The notes: generated by a model from the letters alone, not told the origin. A stretch of DNA of 64,000 bases from Pseudomonadota bacterium (GCA_027620075.1 JAQCEY010000003.1:186001-250000); one strand, 5' to 3'; positions 1 to 9,581 are shown, counted from the stretch's first letter. Numbers and translations: made by a program.

Positions 1-2542
1 CTTCCCAGTCATCATCATATTTTCCGGATATAGGTGTAACTTTTTCCGGCTTTGCCGGAGGGGATTTGGCAGCCTGAGCTTTTGGTTTTGACTGGGACAT
101 AGCCGAAGGCTTGCTTGCAACTTTCGCCGAAGACCTGCCCATAGATGCTACCTTAGCAGTAGCGTGCATTTGTCCTTCATCAGCTTCTTCAATCCTAAAG
201 AACGATATCAACTCTTCAAGACCGTAAGCTTGATCCACAAGGGATTGTGCCGCTGCCGTATTTTCTTCTACCAATGCAGCATTTTGCTGTGTCATCTCGT
301 CCATTTGAGCAACTGCGGAGTTTATCTCCTCAATACCTGTTGCCTGCTGGGAGCTTGCCGAGGCTATCTCTGAAATTATAGCAGCAACTTCTGCAACCGA
401 ACCGACTATTTCTTTTAATGTTTCTCCCGCCTGATTTACCAGTTCGGAACCGCTCTTAACCTGATCGGAGCTTTCATTTATCAGCGTTTTGATATCTTTT
501 GAAGCCGCCGCAGAACGCCCGGCTAATGAACGCACCTCGGAGGCTACGACCGCAAAGCCCTTGCCTGCATCTCCGGCTCTTGCCGCCTCAACCGCCGCAT
601 TTAGTGCAAGAAGATTGGTCTGGAAAGCTATGTCATCTATAACATTGATGATATCGGATATTTTTTGTGATGATTCCGTAATACCGCCCATAGCAGTTAC
701 AACCTCGCTTACAACATTTCCGCCTTTAGTAGCGACATTCTTGGCACTTTCGGCAAGGCTATTGGCATTATTGGAATTTTCGGTGTTCTGCCTTACCGCA
801 CCTGTTATCTGCTCCATAGAGGCTGCCGTTTCTTCTAAAGTAGATGCCTGCTGTTCGGTACGCTCGGATAAGTCCTTACTGCCTGAGGATATCTCACTAG
901 ATGCGGAGTTGACCGAACTTGCGGATTCCTTGATTCTACCTACTATCGAGCGTAACTGGTTTATAGTGCCGTTAACAGATTCCTTTATCTCATTAAACAT
1001 TCCTTCATATTCACCGTTAATCTGCTCGGTAAGGTCACCTTTGGAAAGCGATTTAAGTACGCCCACCGTTTCCGTCAAGCCTCTGTGCGATACCTCGCCG
1101 ATCTCATTAATGCCTTTAGAAAGATTCAGCATAAATCCTTCCTTGCCTTCTAAAGATAATCTTTGTGTAAAATCACCTTTGGTAGTAGCGTCTACAACCT
1201 GCTTGACTTCTTCTTCGACAGCCAGTTCTAAAGTTATATCATTCCATTCGACAACTGTTCCAAGACGCTCACCTTTTTTGCCGAAAACAGGGTTAGCTAT
1301 CAAAGAGAATGTACGTCCGCCAACTTTAATAGATGTTCTGTAAGTTGAGCTTAACTTTTCAAGCATAGATTTTTGATGCTCGGGATTTGCGTGGAAGATA
1401 TCGATATTAGAGCCGACCACCGTATCAACATCGAATTTAGGCAAATCTTTTCTGATATCCGATTCCGCCTTTCTCAGCATTCCGCCTACGGCATCGTTCA
1501 TGTATATGATATTGTTTTTCTCGTCAGCAAGCATTACGTTGGAAGTTACACTATCCAGTGATGTCTGAATGCGTGCGGAACGCATTTGTTCATCACGCAA
1601 GTGAGTTACGTCTACGGCAAACTTAACAACTTTGAATACTTTGCCGTTATTATCTAAAACAGGGTTGTAAGTTGCTTGAATCCATATTTCCTTGCTGCCT
1701 TTGCCATAACGGACATACTGGTCGGCAGCAAATTCACCCTTGCCTAATTTTTCCCAGAATTCTTTGTATTCGGAGGATTTAACATATTCCGGATCAACGA
1801 AAATACTATGGTGTTTACCTTTTATTTCATCTAAGCCGTAGCCCATAGCACCACAGAAATTCTCATTGGCATGTAGTATGTAGCCTTTAGGGTCAAATTC
1901 AATACATGCCTGAGAGCGGTTAAGTGCGTCAATCTGCCCCTGACTGTTTACAAGCCTCTCGTCTAAAGCCCTTTGCTTGGTAACGTCTTTCCATTCTACA
2001 ACAGTTCCTGCTCGCTTACCGTTTAAAATAACAGGATTGGCTATCAGGTCAAATATACGACCGCCGACATTAATCGAAGTATTATAGGTACTTTTCAGGC
2101 TATCAAGCATGCCACGTTGGTGAGCAGGATTCTTATGGAATGAATCTATATTCACGCCTATAATTTTTTTGATATCAAAGGACGGCAGGTCTTTTTTGAT
2201 ATCAGACTCAGCTTCGGTCATCATTTTCATAAGTTCGGGATTCAGGTATATGATGTTGTAATTTTCATCAGCTATCATAACCTGCGAAGAAACGCTTTCT
2301 AATGTTTGTTCCTTCCTTTGTTGCTCCATTAATGTCGCATCAATAGAATCTTTAGTTATTTTGGCAACCGCTATTGCTAGAATAAGCCCCACAAGAACCA
2401 ATATATTCTCCATGCCCCATTCGGACTGTGGGTTGAGCATTGACGCGAAGGTGTTAAATTCCGAAAAGACAAACATTCCTATAATAAAACAGAATGCAAT
2501 TAAGACTCTTTGGCTAACTGAAAGTTTTTTTAGATTAGACAT
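1..2542 (-). CDS. Methyl-accepting chemotaxis protein with three PAS-like domains (3' end cut by window edge)
   Basis: Reading right to left from ATG at 2542, preceded by GAGG, the frame stays open to base 1, giving about 847 residues. The N-terminus has two hydrophobic segments (about residues 12-30 and 43-60). Three PAS-like blocks follow (about 83-190, 200-315, 325-435); blocks 1 and 3 are close copies, both with a GTVVEW ending. A HAMP-like linker and a long MCP signalling domain come next, with the hairpin-tip signature [20 protein letters not shown]. The end reads YDDDWE, the usual tail of such receptors, so only a few residues are lost. PAS receptors usually sense redox state or small ligands from the cytoplasm and control CheA through CheW; the ligand cannot be read here. 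cheW lies 38 bp upstream on the same strand, so the two probably form one operon. Confidence 0.93.
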   Translation of the reverse strand, partial: MSNLKKLSVSQRVLIAFCFIIGMFVFSEFNTFASMLNPQSEWGMENILVLVGLILAIAVAKITKDSIDATLMEQQRKEQTLESVSSQVMIADENYNIIYLNPELMKMMTEAESDIKKDLPSFDIKKIIGVNIDSFHKNPAHQRGMLDSLKSTYNTSINVGGRIFDLIANPVILNGKRAGTVVEWKDVTKQRALDERLVNSQGQIDALNRSQACIEFDPKGYILHANENFCGAMGYGLDEIKGKHHSIFVDPEYVKSSEYKEFWEKLGKGEFAADQYVRYGKGSKEIWIQATYNPVLDNNGKVFKVVKFAVDVTHLRDEQMRSARIQTSLDSVTSNVMLADEKNNIIYMNDAVGGMLRKAESDIRKDLPKFDVDTVVGSNIDIFHANPEHQKSMLEKLSSTYRTSIKVGGRTFSLIANPVFGKKGERLGTVVEWNDITLELAVEEEVKQVVDATTKGDFTQRLSLEGKEGFMLNLSKGINEIGEVSHRGLTETVGVLKSLSKGDLTEQINGEYEGMFNEIKESVNGTINQLRSIVGRIKESASSVNSASSEISSGSKDLSERTEQQASTLEETAASMEQITGAVRQNTENSNNANSLAESAKNVATKGGNVVSEVVTAMGGITESSQKISDIINVIDDIAFQTNLLALNAAVEAARAGDAGKGFAVVASEVRSLAGRSAAASKDIKTLINESSDQVKSGSELVNQAGETLKEIVGSVAEVAAIISEIASASSQQATGIEEINSAVAQMDEMTQQNAALVEENTAAAQSLVDQAYGLEELISFFRIEEADEGQMHATAKVASMGRSSAKVASKPSAMSQSKPKAQAAKSPPAKPEKVTPISGKYDDDWE

Positions 2543-2580
2543 TGTATTTTCCTCTTTTTACATAAAAGTTAATTTTGTTG

Positions 2581-3129
2581 TTAATTGTCCGAGGTGGTTT
2601 GCTCCTGAGGAACATCAGCCTTACTCGCAATTTTTTCAGCTTCACAAAGCATGTTAGAGTCAAATAAATTTTCAATATTCAGTATGACAACCATCTTATC
2701 GTCAGACTGAATCAATCCGTCGACATAATTTTCATCAATATTGGTATCCATTTTAGGAGCGGATTTTATCTGTTCTACAGAAACCGTCAGAATGTCGGAA
2801 ACCGCATCAACCAGCACCCCTATCAAACGCTGATTAACGGCTATTATTATAACTACATTTTTTTCATTAGGCTCCGTCGTCCCCATTTCAAACCTATGGC
2901 GGAGGTCAAAAATAGGAATAACCACACCACGTAAATTTATAACACCTTTCATAAATGGAGGGGAATTAGGAAGTACAGTAGGCTTGCTCCAACCTTTGAT
3001 CTCACGAATAGTCATTAAAGATACGCCGTATTCTTCCTTTTCGACCTTAAATGTTAGAAATTGTTTTGAATCGGCATTTTCCTGACCTGCATCCAATCCA
3101 TCGTTATTTGATTGTTTTTCACTTTTCAT
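2581..3129 (-). CDS. cheW: Chemotaxis coupling protein CheW
   Basis: A 182-residue protein with one CheW domain from about residue 22 to 165. Family features include FLTFKVEKEEYGVSLMTIREI, here read as the first strand pair, then PPFMKGVINLRGVVIPIFDL and the late IGVLVDAVSDIL segment. CheW is the cytoplasmic adaptor that links chemoreceptors to the kinase CheA. The acidic and polar N-terminal 20 residues and the C-terminal tail of about 20 residues extend a little beyond the domain. It lies directly upstream of the PAS-type chemoreceptor. No cheA, cheY or cheR is visible in the window, so the rest of the pathway must be elsewhere. Confidence 0.93.
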   Translation of the reverse strand: MKSEKQSNNDGLDAGQENADSKQFLTFKVEKEEYGVSLMTIREIKGWSKPTVLPNSPPFMKGVINLRGVVIPIFDLRHRFEMGTTEPNEKNVVIIIAVNQRLIGVLVDAVSDILTVSVEQIKSAPKMDTNIDENYVDGLIQSDDKMVVILNIENLFDSNMLCEAEKIASKADVPQEQTTSDN

Positions 3130-3451
3130 TATAAATATTCCTATACATTAAGAATTCCACAAATGACATAAAGAATAATTTCTTACGGTAATTTAAATTA
3201 TCGCCTATAATGCTCAACTTATAATTTAAATACAAGTATAATTTTATATCATTGGTAAAAATTTTGATATTAATTAAAAAGATATAAATATCGGTAAAAA
3301 AATTAGGATTTTTTATTCGATAGTAAAACTAATATGGCTTAAAACTAAAAAAACGAAGTAAATGCTTGCTTTTTAGTATTTTAGGCGATATCAAAAATGT
3401 TAGGCGTTTTTTTGCCTAGTAAATTCAACAATAATAAAGGATTTTTTAAAA
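3130..3451. other. Divergent intergenic region between cheW and HU
   Basis: About 320 bp of very AT-rich DNA with no credible gene. Close to the HU start the heptamer TTAGGCG occurs twice (3381-3387 and 3400-3406). The second copy forms a small hairpin, TAGGC (3401-3405) pairing with GCCTA (3414-3418) around a T-rich loop. These could be regulatory for HU. No convincing -35/-10 pair was found. Confidence 0.4.
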
Positions 3452-3730
3452 ATGAATAAAGAGCAATTAACAGCTGCAATAGCTAATAAAACTGGTAGCA
3501 CTAAAAAAGAAGCACAGGATTTTTTAGATGCTTATATAGAAGTACTTACTGATGCACTTGCCGATAACGATAACGGCATTCAACTTGCAGGTTTCGGCAG
3601 CCTTACCGTAAAAGACCGTAAAGCTACCACAGGAAGAAACCCTAGAACAGGCGAAGTTATCCAGATTCCGGCTAAGAAAGTTGTTAAATTTTCTCCTGCT
3701 AAAAAACTTAAAGATGCCGTTAACGGTTAA
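3452..3730 (+). CDS. hup: HU-family DNA-binding protein
   Basis: A 92-residue histone-like protein of the standard HU/IHF length. The dimerisation helices lie at the N-terminus (MNKEQLTAAIANKTGSTKKE). The family signature GFGSLTVKDRKATTGRNPRT leads into the DNA-binding arm, whose tip carries the GRNPRTGE motif. HU bends and wraps DNA and is a major nucleoid protein. The gene stands alone, with an AAAGGA ribosome-binding site upstream and a strong intrinsic terminator 24 bp downstream. HU versus IHF cannot be fully separated by eye, but the arm sequence is closer to HU. Confidence 0.95.
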   Translation: MNKEQLTAAIANKTGSTKKEAQDFLDAYIEVLTDALADNDNGIQLAGFGSLTVKDRKATTGRNPRTGEVIQIPAKKVVKFSPAKKLKDAVNG

Positions 3731-3753
3731 TTTAAGCTTTTAAGGTGAATATG

Positions 3754-3784
3754 AAAAAGACCCTGAATTTAAGGGTCTTTTTTT
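3754..3784 (+). terminator. Rho-independent terminator of HU gene
   Basis: A perfect 11-bp stem (AAAAAGACCCT at 3754-3764 with AGGGTCTTTTT at 3772-3782) around a 7-nt loop runs into a T tract. It lies immediately downstream of the HU stop codon. Confidence 0.9.
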
Positions 3785-3811
3785 GTATTTTTCAATGGTT
3801 GAGAAGCCGTA

Positions 3812-4150
3812 GTCAAAAAACTACTCTCCCCTTGAGGGAGAGTTAAAAACACGAAAGTGTTTTTGTGAGGGGTAGAAACTAGCAAGTATTTGTTATACCT
3901 GCATGTGTCGCCACCTCCTTAAAACTAACCCTCCACCGTACACGGGAGAGTTGGTAAAAAGAACTCAAATTTGAACTTTGCTCCCTCTCCCTTAGGGAGA
4001 GGGTTGGGGTGAGGGAGCTTTAAAATAAGCACTTTAATTGCAAGTCCTTGTTTTTATTAAAAGTCCTCTCCCTCATCCTAACCTTCTCCCAAAGGGAGAA
4101 GGGACTAAATTTTATAATGCCTTACCACTTTTGCAGAGGCTTCTATAATA
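3812..4150. repeat. Mosaic interspersed palindromic repeat, copy A
   Basis: A gene-free stretch built from several palindromic modules. One is CTCTCCCCTTGAGGGAGAG followed by AAAACACGAAAGTGTTTT. Others are CCCTCTCCCTTAGGGAGAGGG with a GGTTGGGGTGAGGG tail (about 3981-4016) and CTTCTCCCAAAGGGAGAAG (about 4083-4101). Bases 3812-3912 recur almost exactly, in reverse orientation, at 44982-45080. The module TTTTGCAGAGGCTTCTATA near 4129-4147 recurs at about 45080-45098 in the same orientation. It looks like a REP/RPE-type dispersed family that has inserted in nested fashion. Confidence 0.8.
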
Positions 4151-4215
4151 ATTCAAGTCTTTTTATTATTTAGATTCTGAGAATATATACTTTTGCAAAA
4201 ATCGCACTGAAGTCT

Positions 4216-4521
4216 TTAATTATCAATATTCGCTTCGGGCTTGTAGTCAAGAATGCTTATGTTGCTATCGTGGTCGCAATTATACATCATTCTCATTTTT
4301 TGCTTTATATCATCTGATGCGATTCCTTCACCCTGTTCTAAAACAATGCCGTAATCCTCGGCATCGAAATTACCGCATTTTATTGCCTTTTGAAATTCCG
4401 GCATCTGATCTTGCCTGACTGCTATATATAAATACGACTTCTGCCCCGATTCATCTTTGTAAACCAGATAATTTACACAATAGGTTTTATTTTTTACCAG
4501 ACTGCTAGGTATATTTCTCAT
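4216..4521 (-). CDS. Hypothetical protein, 101 aa
   Basis: I do not recognise this protein. The frame is open further upstream to 4581, but that extension is hydrophobic and low in complexity. The start at MRNIPSSLVKN is preferred, though no strong ribosome-binding site is visible, so the start is uncertain. The body is a mixed alpha/beta-looking soluble sequence (YCVNYLVYKDESGQKSYLYI) with an acidic centre and an Asp/Asn-rich tail; there is no signal peptide. It lies between the palindromic repeat and another small gene on the same strand. Confidence 0.55.
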   Translation of the reverse strand: MRNIPSSLVKNKTYCVNYLVYKDESGQKSYLYIAVRQDQMPEFQKAIKCGNFDAEDYGIVLEQGEGIASDDIKQKMRMMYNCDHDSNISILDYKPEANIDN

Positions 4522-4614
4522 TTTTAATGAATTAGTTAATAGTGAAAAAAATCTTAGCCAGTATATCAGTATAAGCCACAAGTTTCAACTAAAAGGTTTG
4601 TATATAGATGTATT

Positions 4615-4827
4615 TTAACGTGTTATGCCGTTATCTGTTTCTTGCCAGTTATTTCTTGCGTGTAAACTTTCAACTGCACCGGTTTGTTTTTGTTCCTTTA
4701 CGTCATTATTCCTGAAAGCTTTTTGAGCTGACATTACGTTGCTTAAATTTTTACCAGATATTTCTTTTACTACTACACTGGATTCTTTTAGATTAACTTC
4801 CCCAACAAAAAAATTGTTTGCAGCCAT
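4615..4827 (-). CDS. Small hypothetical protein, 70 aa
   Basis: An unrecognised, polar, Asn/Gln-rich small protein. The start at MAANNFFVGEV is chosen because AGGAG (4837-4841) lies nine bases upstream of that ATG, the ideal spacing. Two further in-frame starts upstream (at 4836 and 4917) lack such spacing. There is no membrane segment or signal peptide. It sits upstream of the 101-residue hypothetical on the same strand and may be co-transcribed with it, although about 90 bp separate them. Function is unknown. Confidence 0.5.
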   Translation of the reverse strand: MAANNFFVGEVNLKESSVVVKEISGKNLSNVMSAQKAFRNNDVKEQKQTGAVESLHARNNWQETDNGITR

Positions 4828-5078
4828 ATGATTCATCTCCTGTCCCCTCCCTTGATAGAGGGCAATAATTATAATATTATACAATAAAAAAGACTCAGTG
4901 TCACTTAAAAAGCTCACCTTGGTTAATAAGTTAGTGTTTATTGTTAAAATAATGCATTACCCACTATTTTTATGATAATCAAGAATTATTGAACAAATAT
5001 TACAACTTTAAATTAATTGTTGTAATAATATGTTTTTTTGATATTTTCCGTTACAAATGTTTATTAATAGATGGTCAA

Positions 5079-5516
5079 ATGTCTGAAATTATAGCCATAG
5101 CTACAGATCATGCGGGTTTTGAGCTAAAAGAGATCTTAAAAGAAGAATTGCACAAATCAGGCTATGAAGTTCTGGACTTGGGAACTAATAGCAAAGATTC
5201 TGTTGATTATACGGATTATGGGTATAAATTGGCGGAGCAGGTTGCGGTGAATAAATGCAACTTCGGTGTGGCAATATGTGGAAGCGGCATAGGGATAAGC
5301 ATAGCGGCAAACAGGAATAAAAATATAAGAGCCGCACTATGCCATAATGTGGAAATGGCAAAATTGGCAAGACAACATAACGATGCTAACGTTCTGGTGT
5401 TGGGTGCCAGATTTGTAAGTTTAAATGATGCAAAGGAATGTTTGAAAGCTTTTCTTACTACGGGGTTTGAAGGTGGCAGGCATAAAAAAAGAGTAGAAAA
5501 GCTCAGCGGTATATAA
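5079..5516 (+). CDS. rpiB: Ribose-5-phosphate isomerase B
   Basis: The 145-residue protein starting at MSEIIAIATDHAGFELKE matches the RpiB/LacAB family. It has the DHAG N-terminal motif, the DYTDYG segment, the active-site loop GVAICGSGIGISIAANRNK with its Cys, and GGRHKKRVEKL at the end. RpiB interconverts ribose 5-phosphate and ribulose 5-phosphate in the non-oxidative pentose phosphate pathway. The frame extends 30 codons upstream to 4989 with a hydrophobic stretch absent from the family, so the internal start is preferred. glyA follows on the same strand after 61 bp. Confidence 0.95.
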   Translation: MSEIIAIATDHAGFELKEILKEELHKSGYEVLDLGTNSKDSVDYTDYGYKLAEQVAVNKCNFGVAICGSGIGISIAANRNKNIRAALCHNVEMAKLARQHNDANVLVLGARFVSLNDAKECLKAFLTTGFEGGRHKKRVEKLSGI

Positions 5517-5577
5517 TTATAAGAAAGTGTAGTTATTCGATTCTTATTATTAAACTATTATTAAAGGAATTATTTTA

Positions 5578-6930
5578 ATGTCAAACTTAGCGGAAAAAAT
5601 TATGCACAATAAAAATGAAACTTTTTTTGAAGGACATTTAAAAGACACCGATAAGGAAATATTCAATGCCATTGAAGGTGAACTTGGTCGTCAGCAAAAT
5701 CAGATAGAACTGATAGCTTCGGAGAATATTACCAGCCGTTCGGTGATAGAAGCACAAGGCTCTATATTCACTAATAAATACGCAGAAGGATATCCGGGTA
5801 AGAGATATTACGGCGGATGTGAATTTGCCGATCAAGTAGAGCAAATCGCTATTGACAGGGCTTGTGAGCTTTTTGATTGTACATATGCTAACATACAGCC
5901 TAATTCAGGCTCTCAGGCTAATCAGGGAGTGTTTTTGGCTTTGCTACGGCCCGGTGATACTATTTTAGGATTGTCACTTGCTTCGGGCGGTCACCTTACT
6001 CACGGCGCAGCCCCGAATATGTCGGGTAAATGGTTTAACTCGGTTCAGTACGGTGTGCGTGAAGATAACGCCCTGATAGATTATGATGAAGTTGAAAAAC
6101 TTGCCAAAGAAAACAAACCTAAGCTTATTATAGCAGGCTGTTCGGCATATCCTAGAGTTATAGACTGGGCAAGATTCCGCAAGATAGCCGATGAAGTGGG
6201 TGCGTTTTTAATGGTCGATATGGCTCACGTGGCAGGTCTGGTTGCCGCAGGTACTTATCCAAGCCCGTTACCGCACGCACATGTGGTAACTACTACGACA
6301 CATAAAACATTGCGTGGTCCTCGCGGCGGTCTTATCCTTTCAAAATTCCCTGATACTGTGGTGCGTAAAACCCCTACAGGCAAGGATATTACTTTGGGTA
6401 ATGCTATTAATTCGTCAATTTTCCCCGGATTGCAGGGTGGGCCTTTGGTGCATGTTATGGCGGCAAAAGCGGTAGCTTTGAAAGAATGTATGACTGAAAG
6501 TTTCAAAAAATACGGTAAAGCGGTTATAGATAATGCACGTGCTTTGGCTGAGGTTCTAGTCGAGCGTGGTACCGATATCGTAAGCGGCGGAACAGACAGC
6601 CATGTTGTGCTGGTTGATCTGCGTCCTAAAGGAGTTACCGGCAAAGAAGCGGAAGAATCGCTAGAGCGTGCCGGATTGACATGCAACAAGAATGCTATTC
6701 CTTTTGACCCTGAGTCCCCGTTTGTTACTTCCGGTGTACGTCTTGGCACTCCTGCCGGTACTACAAGAGGTTTCGGTCTTGAGGAGTTCAAGCTTATCGG
6801 TAACCTTATAGGTGATGTGCTTGACGGACTTGCTAAGAATAAAGCTAATAACAGCGAGACCGAACAAAAAGTTAAAAAACAGGTTGAAGAGCTTTGTGCT
6901 AAATTCCCTATCTATTCTGAAATAGGATAG
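5578..6930 (+). CDS. glyA: Serine hydroxymethyltransferase
   Basis: At 450 residues this PLP enzyme is slightly longer than the usual 415-430 because of an N-terminal extension of about 20 residues before [16 protein letters not shown]. Family motifs run in order: [42 protein letters not shown], and the PLP-lysine motif [14 protein letters not shown]. It converts serine and tetrahydrofolate to glycine and methylene-tetrahydrofolate in the cytoplasm, the main source of one-carbon units. An AAAGGA ribosome-binding site precedes ATG 5578. It sits upstream of nrdR, the common alphaproteobacterial glyA-nrdR-ribD order. Confidence 0.97.
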   Translation: MSNLAEKIMHNKNETFFEGHLKDTDKEIFNAIEGELGRQQNQIELIASENITSRSVIEAQGSIFTNKYAEGYPGKRYYGGCEFADQVEQIAIDRACELFDCTYANIQPNSGSQANQGVFLALLRPGDTILGLSLASGGHLTHGAAPNMSGKWFNSVQYGVREDNALIDYDEVEKLAKENKPKLIIAGCSAYPRVIDWARFRKIADEVGAFLMVDMAHVAGLVAAGTYPSPLPHAHVVTTTTHKTLRGPRGGLILSKFPDTVVRKTPTGKDITLGNAINSSIFPGLQGGPLVHVMAAKAVALKECMTESFKKYGKAVIDNARALAEVLVERGTDIVSGGTDSHVVLVDLRPKGVTGKEAEESLERAGLTCNKNAIPFDPESPFVTSGVRLGTPAGTTRGFGLEEFKLIGNLIGDVLDGLAKNKANNSETEQKVKKQVEELCAKFPIYSEIG

Positions 6931-7023
6931 CAAGGTTAGTGAGAAAGTATCAAAAGTTTATAGCGAGTAATAGCTTTTTTACTTTTTTACCATTTAACTT
7001 TTATACTAAATAAAGAGGTAGGT

Positions 7024-7491
7024 ATGCGTTGTCCATTTTGCGGTAATGAAGATACTCAGGTCAAGGATTCACGCCCGTCTGAAGAAGGTGTTTCTATAAG
7101 GCGGCGTAGATATTGCACAGAGTGTGATTCACGCTTTACTACTTTTGAAAGGGTGCAGCTTAAAGAGCTTGTAGTAGTAAAAAAAGACGGAAAACGCAGA
7201 CCTTTTGACAGGGATAAGCTGGTAAGTTCCATAAGGGTGGCGGTAAGGAAGCGTCCGATCACCGAAGAACAGGTGGAAATGGCAGTGAACAACATCGTCC
7301 GCAATCTGGAAAAAACGGTTGAAAGCGAAGTTGAAAGCGACCGTATAGGCGAAGCCGTTATGGAAGTTCTGGCAGAACTCGACCCCGTTTCATATATCAG
7401 GTTCGCATCAGTATATAAAGACTTTACAGGCGTTCAGGACTTTCAGGATTTTGCAGGTACGATAGGTATTATTGTGAAAGAGGAAAAATAG
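7024..7491 (+). CDS. nrdR: Transcriptional repressor NrdR
   Basis: A 155-residue protein of typical NrdR length. An N-terminal zinc ribbon (CPFC at residues 3-6 and CTEC at 31-34) is followed by an ATP-cone domain starting at [16 protein letters not shown]. NrdR senses dATP/ATP and represses ribonucleotide reductase genes. A clear GAGGTAGGT ribosome-binding site precedes the ATG. The gene follows glyA by 93 bp. ribD, its usual downstream neighbour, is displaced by about 1 kb of accessory sequence. Confidence 0.97.
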   Translation: MRCPFCGNEDTQVKDSRPSEEGVSIRRRRYCTECDSRFTTFERVQLKELVVVKKDGKRRPFDRDKLVSSIRVAVRKRPITEEQVEMAVNNIVRNLEKTVESEVESDRIGEAVMEVLAELDPVSYIRFASVYKDFTGVQDFQDFAGTIGIIVKEEK

Positions 7492-7554
7492 TTTCTGGTG
7501 TCGTTTCTTCAGCGTGACAAAGTACATATTTATCGAGCATTAAAGTAAATTCAA

Positions 7555-7586
7555 ATTTACTATGCTATTTATTTACTATGCTATTT
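7555..7586. repeat. 16-bp tandem duplication
   Basis: The unit ATTTACTATGCTATTT occurs twice head to tail (7555-7570 and 7571-7586), just before the duplicated ribD 5' end. It lies at the left edge of the cassette that separates nrdR and ribD and may be a scar of the recombination that placed it there. Confidence 0.8.
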
Positions 7587-7602
7587 ATAGTGTTTTTAAT
7601 TT

Positions 7603-7701
7603 ATGTCTTTATCTGATAATATAAAATTCATACAAGCAGCCAAAGAACATGGTTGCGATGAAAATGAAAAAGAAATTGAAAAAGATTATGAAAGAGGTTA
7701 A
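7603..7701 (+). pseudogene. Duplicated ribD 5' end / 32-aa remnant ORF
   Basis: The sequence TTTTTAATTTATG plus the first eleven or so codons (7594-7650) closely matches the real ribD start region (8480-8530). The product begins MSLSDNIKFIQAA, compared with MPLSNHTKFMQIA for RibD. After about 13 codons the similarity is lost, and the frame runs through a charged stretch (DENEKEIEKDYERG) to a stop. I read it as a partial copy of the ribD 5' end left when the two-gene cassette entered. It could be translated as a 32-residue peptide, but nothing suggests a function. Confidence 0.6.
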
Positions 7702-7731
7702 ATATTCATCTAAGAAAGGTGAGGAAAAGAA

Positions 7732-8001
7732 ATGAAAAAAAGTTTTCAAGAGCAATTTAAAAACTTAAAAGAAATTATTGCTGCAAATGTACAAAGTTTA
7801 AAAGGATTAATTCAGCAATCAGAAAATCTTTCGGAAATAATTGAAAAGCTGGACGAAACAGAGCCTAAAAGTAAAGAACTGAAAGAGCAATTAGAGCAAA
7901 TAAAATCTCAATTATCAAAGTCTATTGATGAATTAGTTACGCACACAAGGCAACTTTTTGAAGCGTATGATAAGCTTATTGATGAGGCTTTTAAAAAATA
8001 A
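7732..8001 (+). CDS. Small coiled-coil hypothetical protein, 89 aa
   Basis: A highly charged, helix-forming protein with heptad-like spacing of Leu and Ile over nearly its whole length (SLKGLIQQSENLSEIIEKLD, and so on). It has no Cys and no membrane segment. AGGTGAGG lies upstream of the ATG. Its stop codon directly abuts the next gene's ATG, so the two are almost certainly translated together. The family is unknown. It is the first gene of the cassette between the ribD duplication and ribD. Confidence 0.7.
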   Translation: MKKSFQEQFKNLKEIIAANVQSLKGLIQQSENLSEIIEKLDETEPKSKELKEQLEQIKSQLSKSIDELVTHTRQLFEAYDKLIDEAFKK

Positions 8002-8376
8002 ATGAACTTAAATCTAAAACCGCCTAAGAATTACAAAGATAAAGAAGAAAAGTGGGAAAGCTTATTAAACGAAGTTTCAGTTAGTCTTGCCAAATCGGAT
8101 GCTAAGTTTGACAAAACAGAGCATATTAATAAATCTAGGTTAGCAATAACAAAGTTATTTCTTAAATGGTATTTCTGCTTAATTGTTTTTGGATTTATAT
8201 TTAGTGCTGGTTATAATTTTATGGTAGCAAAAATAAACCTTTCGTTATTAACTTCGAATGCAACATCTTTAGATTTTATAGACGTAGGTAATACAGTTGC
8301 TTTAATTACGAGTACTCTTAGTAGTGGTGTGGGTTTTGTAATTGGCTATTATTTTAAAAATAAAGACAGCGAATAA
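8002..8376 (+). CDS. Two-TM membrane hypothetical protein, 124 aa
   Basis: The first 55 residues are charged and soluble. A transmembrane segment follows (LKWYFCLIVFGFIFSAGYNF), then a loop of about 35 residues, then a second segment (ALITSTLSSGVGFVIGYYF) ending in a short cytoplasmic tail. It starts directly after the stop of the coiled-coil gene, a tight two-gene unit. The family is not recognised. A soluble coiled-coil protein paired with a small two-TM protein is a layout seen in some toxin or defence gene pairs, but nothing here proves that. Confidence 0.7.
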   Translation: MNLNLKPPKNYKDKEEKWESLLNEVSVSLAKSDAKFDKTEHINKSRLAITKLFLKWYFCLIVFGFIFSAGYNFMVAKINLSLLTSNATSLDFIDVGNTVALITSTLSSGVGFVIGYYFKNKDSE

Positions 8377-8492
8377 TCAATATTTAGATATGGGTACGTG
8401 TCAGCATATAAATACCTTAATTTACTTTGACAGGATACTTATAGTAATTTCAAACACTATGAATTTCATAGCTAGAGTAAGGTTTTTAATTT

Positions 8493-9581
8493 ATGCCTTT
8501 ATCAAATCATACAAAATTCATGCAAATAGCTCTTAACCTTTCTAAAAGGGGAGTAGGGTTAACCGCACCTAATCCTACCGTAGGCTGTGTGTTGGTCAGG
8601 GAGGGGCAGATAATAGCAACGGGTATTACTGCAAAAGGCGGAAGACCGCATGCAGAATATATTGCACTGCACAAGGCGGGCGATGAGGCAAAGGGAGCAA
8701 CAGCCTATGTTACCTTGGAGCCATGCAGCCATTATGGCAAAACCCCTCCATGTGCCGATAGTTTAATTAAGTCGGGTGTTACAAGGGTAGTAGTGGCTAC
8801 TCAGGATAGCTTTGTAAAAGTGTCAGGTGAGGGGATAAAAAAGCTAAAAGATGCAGGCATTGAGGTGGTCACGGGAGTTTGCGAAGAGGACGCAAGAAAG
8901 ATAAATGAAGGGTTCTTCAGCGTCCATGAGAAGGGCAGACCGTATGTTACGCTGAAACTTGCCACCTGTGCCAACGGCAAAATTGCCGATAAGCTTGGTA
9001 ACAGCAAGTGGATAACAGGCGAAGATACAAGAGCATACGCCCATTATATCAGGGCGAAGAATGACGCTATCTTAGTGGGTGTGGGAACGGTAATTTCAGA
9101 TGACCCTATGCTTAATTGCCGTTTAAATGGTATGGAAGACCAAAGCCCTATACGTGTTATAACGGATAACAACCTTCGTACCACGATAGACAGCAAACTA
9201 GTCAGGACGGCTAAAGATATCCCTACATATATTATATGCTCTGCCGATGCTGAAAATAAAAATATTGAAAAGTCAGGCGTTGAGATTTTGAGATGTAAAG
9301 CCGATGTTAATGTTGAAGAAGCCGTGAGAATTCTTGCCGCTAAAGGAATAACAAGGCTGATGGTGGAAGGTGGGAGTAAGGTTGCCGCTTCCTTCATAAA
9401 AGCAAATGTTGTTGATGAACTGATTTGGATGCAGGCAAAAAAAGAAATAGATGAAGACGGAATTGACGCTATCGAAGCTATGGACATAAAAAAAATCGCA
9501 GAAGAAAAATTTGAAAAGATATCGGAACTTCAAATGGAAAATGACAAGGTAACTTTGTATAACTCCATAAAAACCAGATAG
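8493..9581 (+). CDS. ribD: Bifunctional riboflavin biosynthesis protein RibD
   Basis: A 362-residue two-domain enzyme. The N-terminal deaminase has the zinc motif HAEYIAL and PCSHYGKTPPC. The C-terminal reductase domain begins around GRPYVTLKLATCANGKIAD and includes the GEDTRAYAHYIRAKNDAILVG and MVEGGSKVAASF motifs. It deaminates and then reduces the pyrimidine product of GTP cyclohydrolase II on the path to riboflavin. The start ATGCCTTTATC is fixed by the family N-terminus (HTKFMQIALNLSKRG). No FMN riboswitch is evident upstream. A copy of its 5' end lies 890 bp upstream. Confidence 0.96.
   Translation: MPLSNHTKFMQIALNLSKRGVGLTAPNPTVGCVLVREGQIIATGITAKGGRPHAEYIALHKAGDEAKGATAYVTLEPCSHYGKTPPCADSLIKSGVTRVVVATQDSFVKVSGEGIKKLKDAGIEVVTGVCEEDARKINEGFFSVHEKGRPYVTLKLATCANGKIADKLGNSKWITGEDTRAYAHYIRAKNDAILVGVGTVISDDPMLNCRLNGMEDQSPIRVITDNNLRTTIDSKLVRTAKDIPTYIICSADAENKNIEKSGVEILRCKADVNVEEAVRILAAKGITRLMVEGGSKVAASFIKANVVDELIWMQAKKEIDEDGIDAIEAMDIKKIAEEKFEKISELQMENDKVTLYNSIKTR

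Noticed and set aside
489..1343. A 284-codon plus-strand frame opposite the chemoreceptor gene
   Set aside because: It is antisense to the highly conserved MCP signalling domain, is Ser/Thr/Leu-rich without family motifs, and has no ribosome-binding site.
4581..4917. Longer N-terminal forms of the two small genes near 4.2-4.9 kb
   Set aside because: The upstream in-frame extensions are hydrophobic or low-complexity and lack ribosome-binding sites, while for the 70-aa gene AGGAG is correctly spaced before the internal ATG.
8377..8492. Possible FMN riboswitch before ribD
   Set aside because: The leader lacks the conserved RFN elements and a stable multi-helix fold; it mainly contains the duplicated start region.
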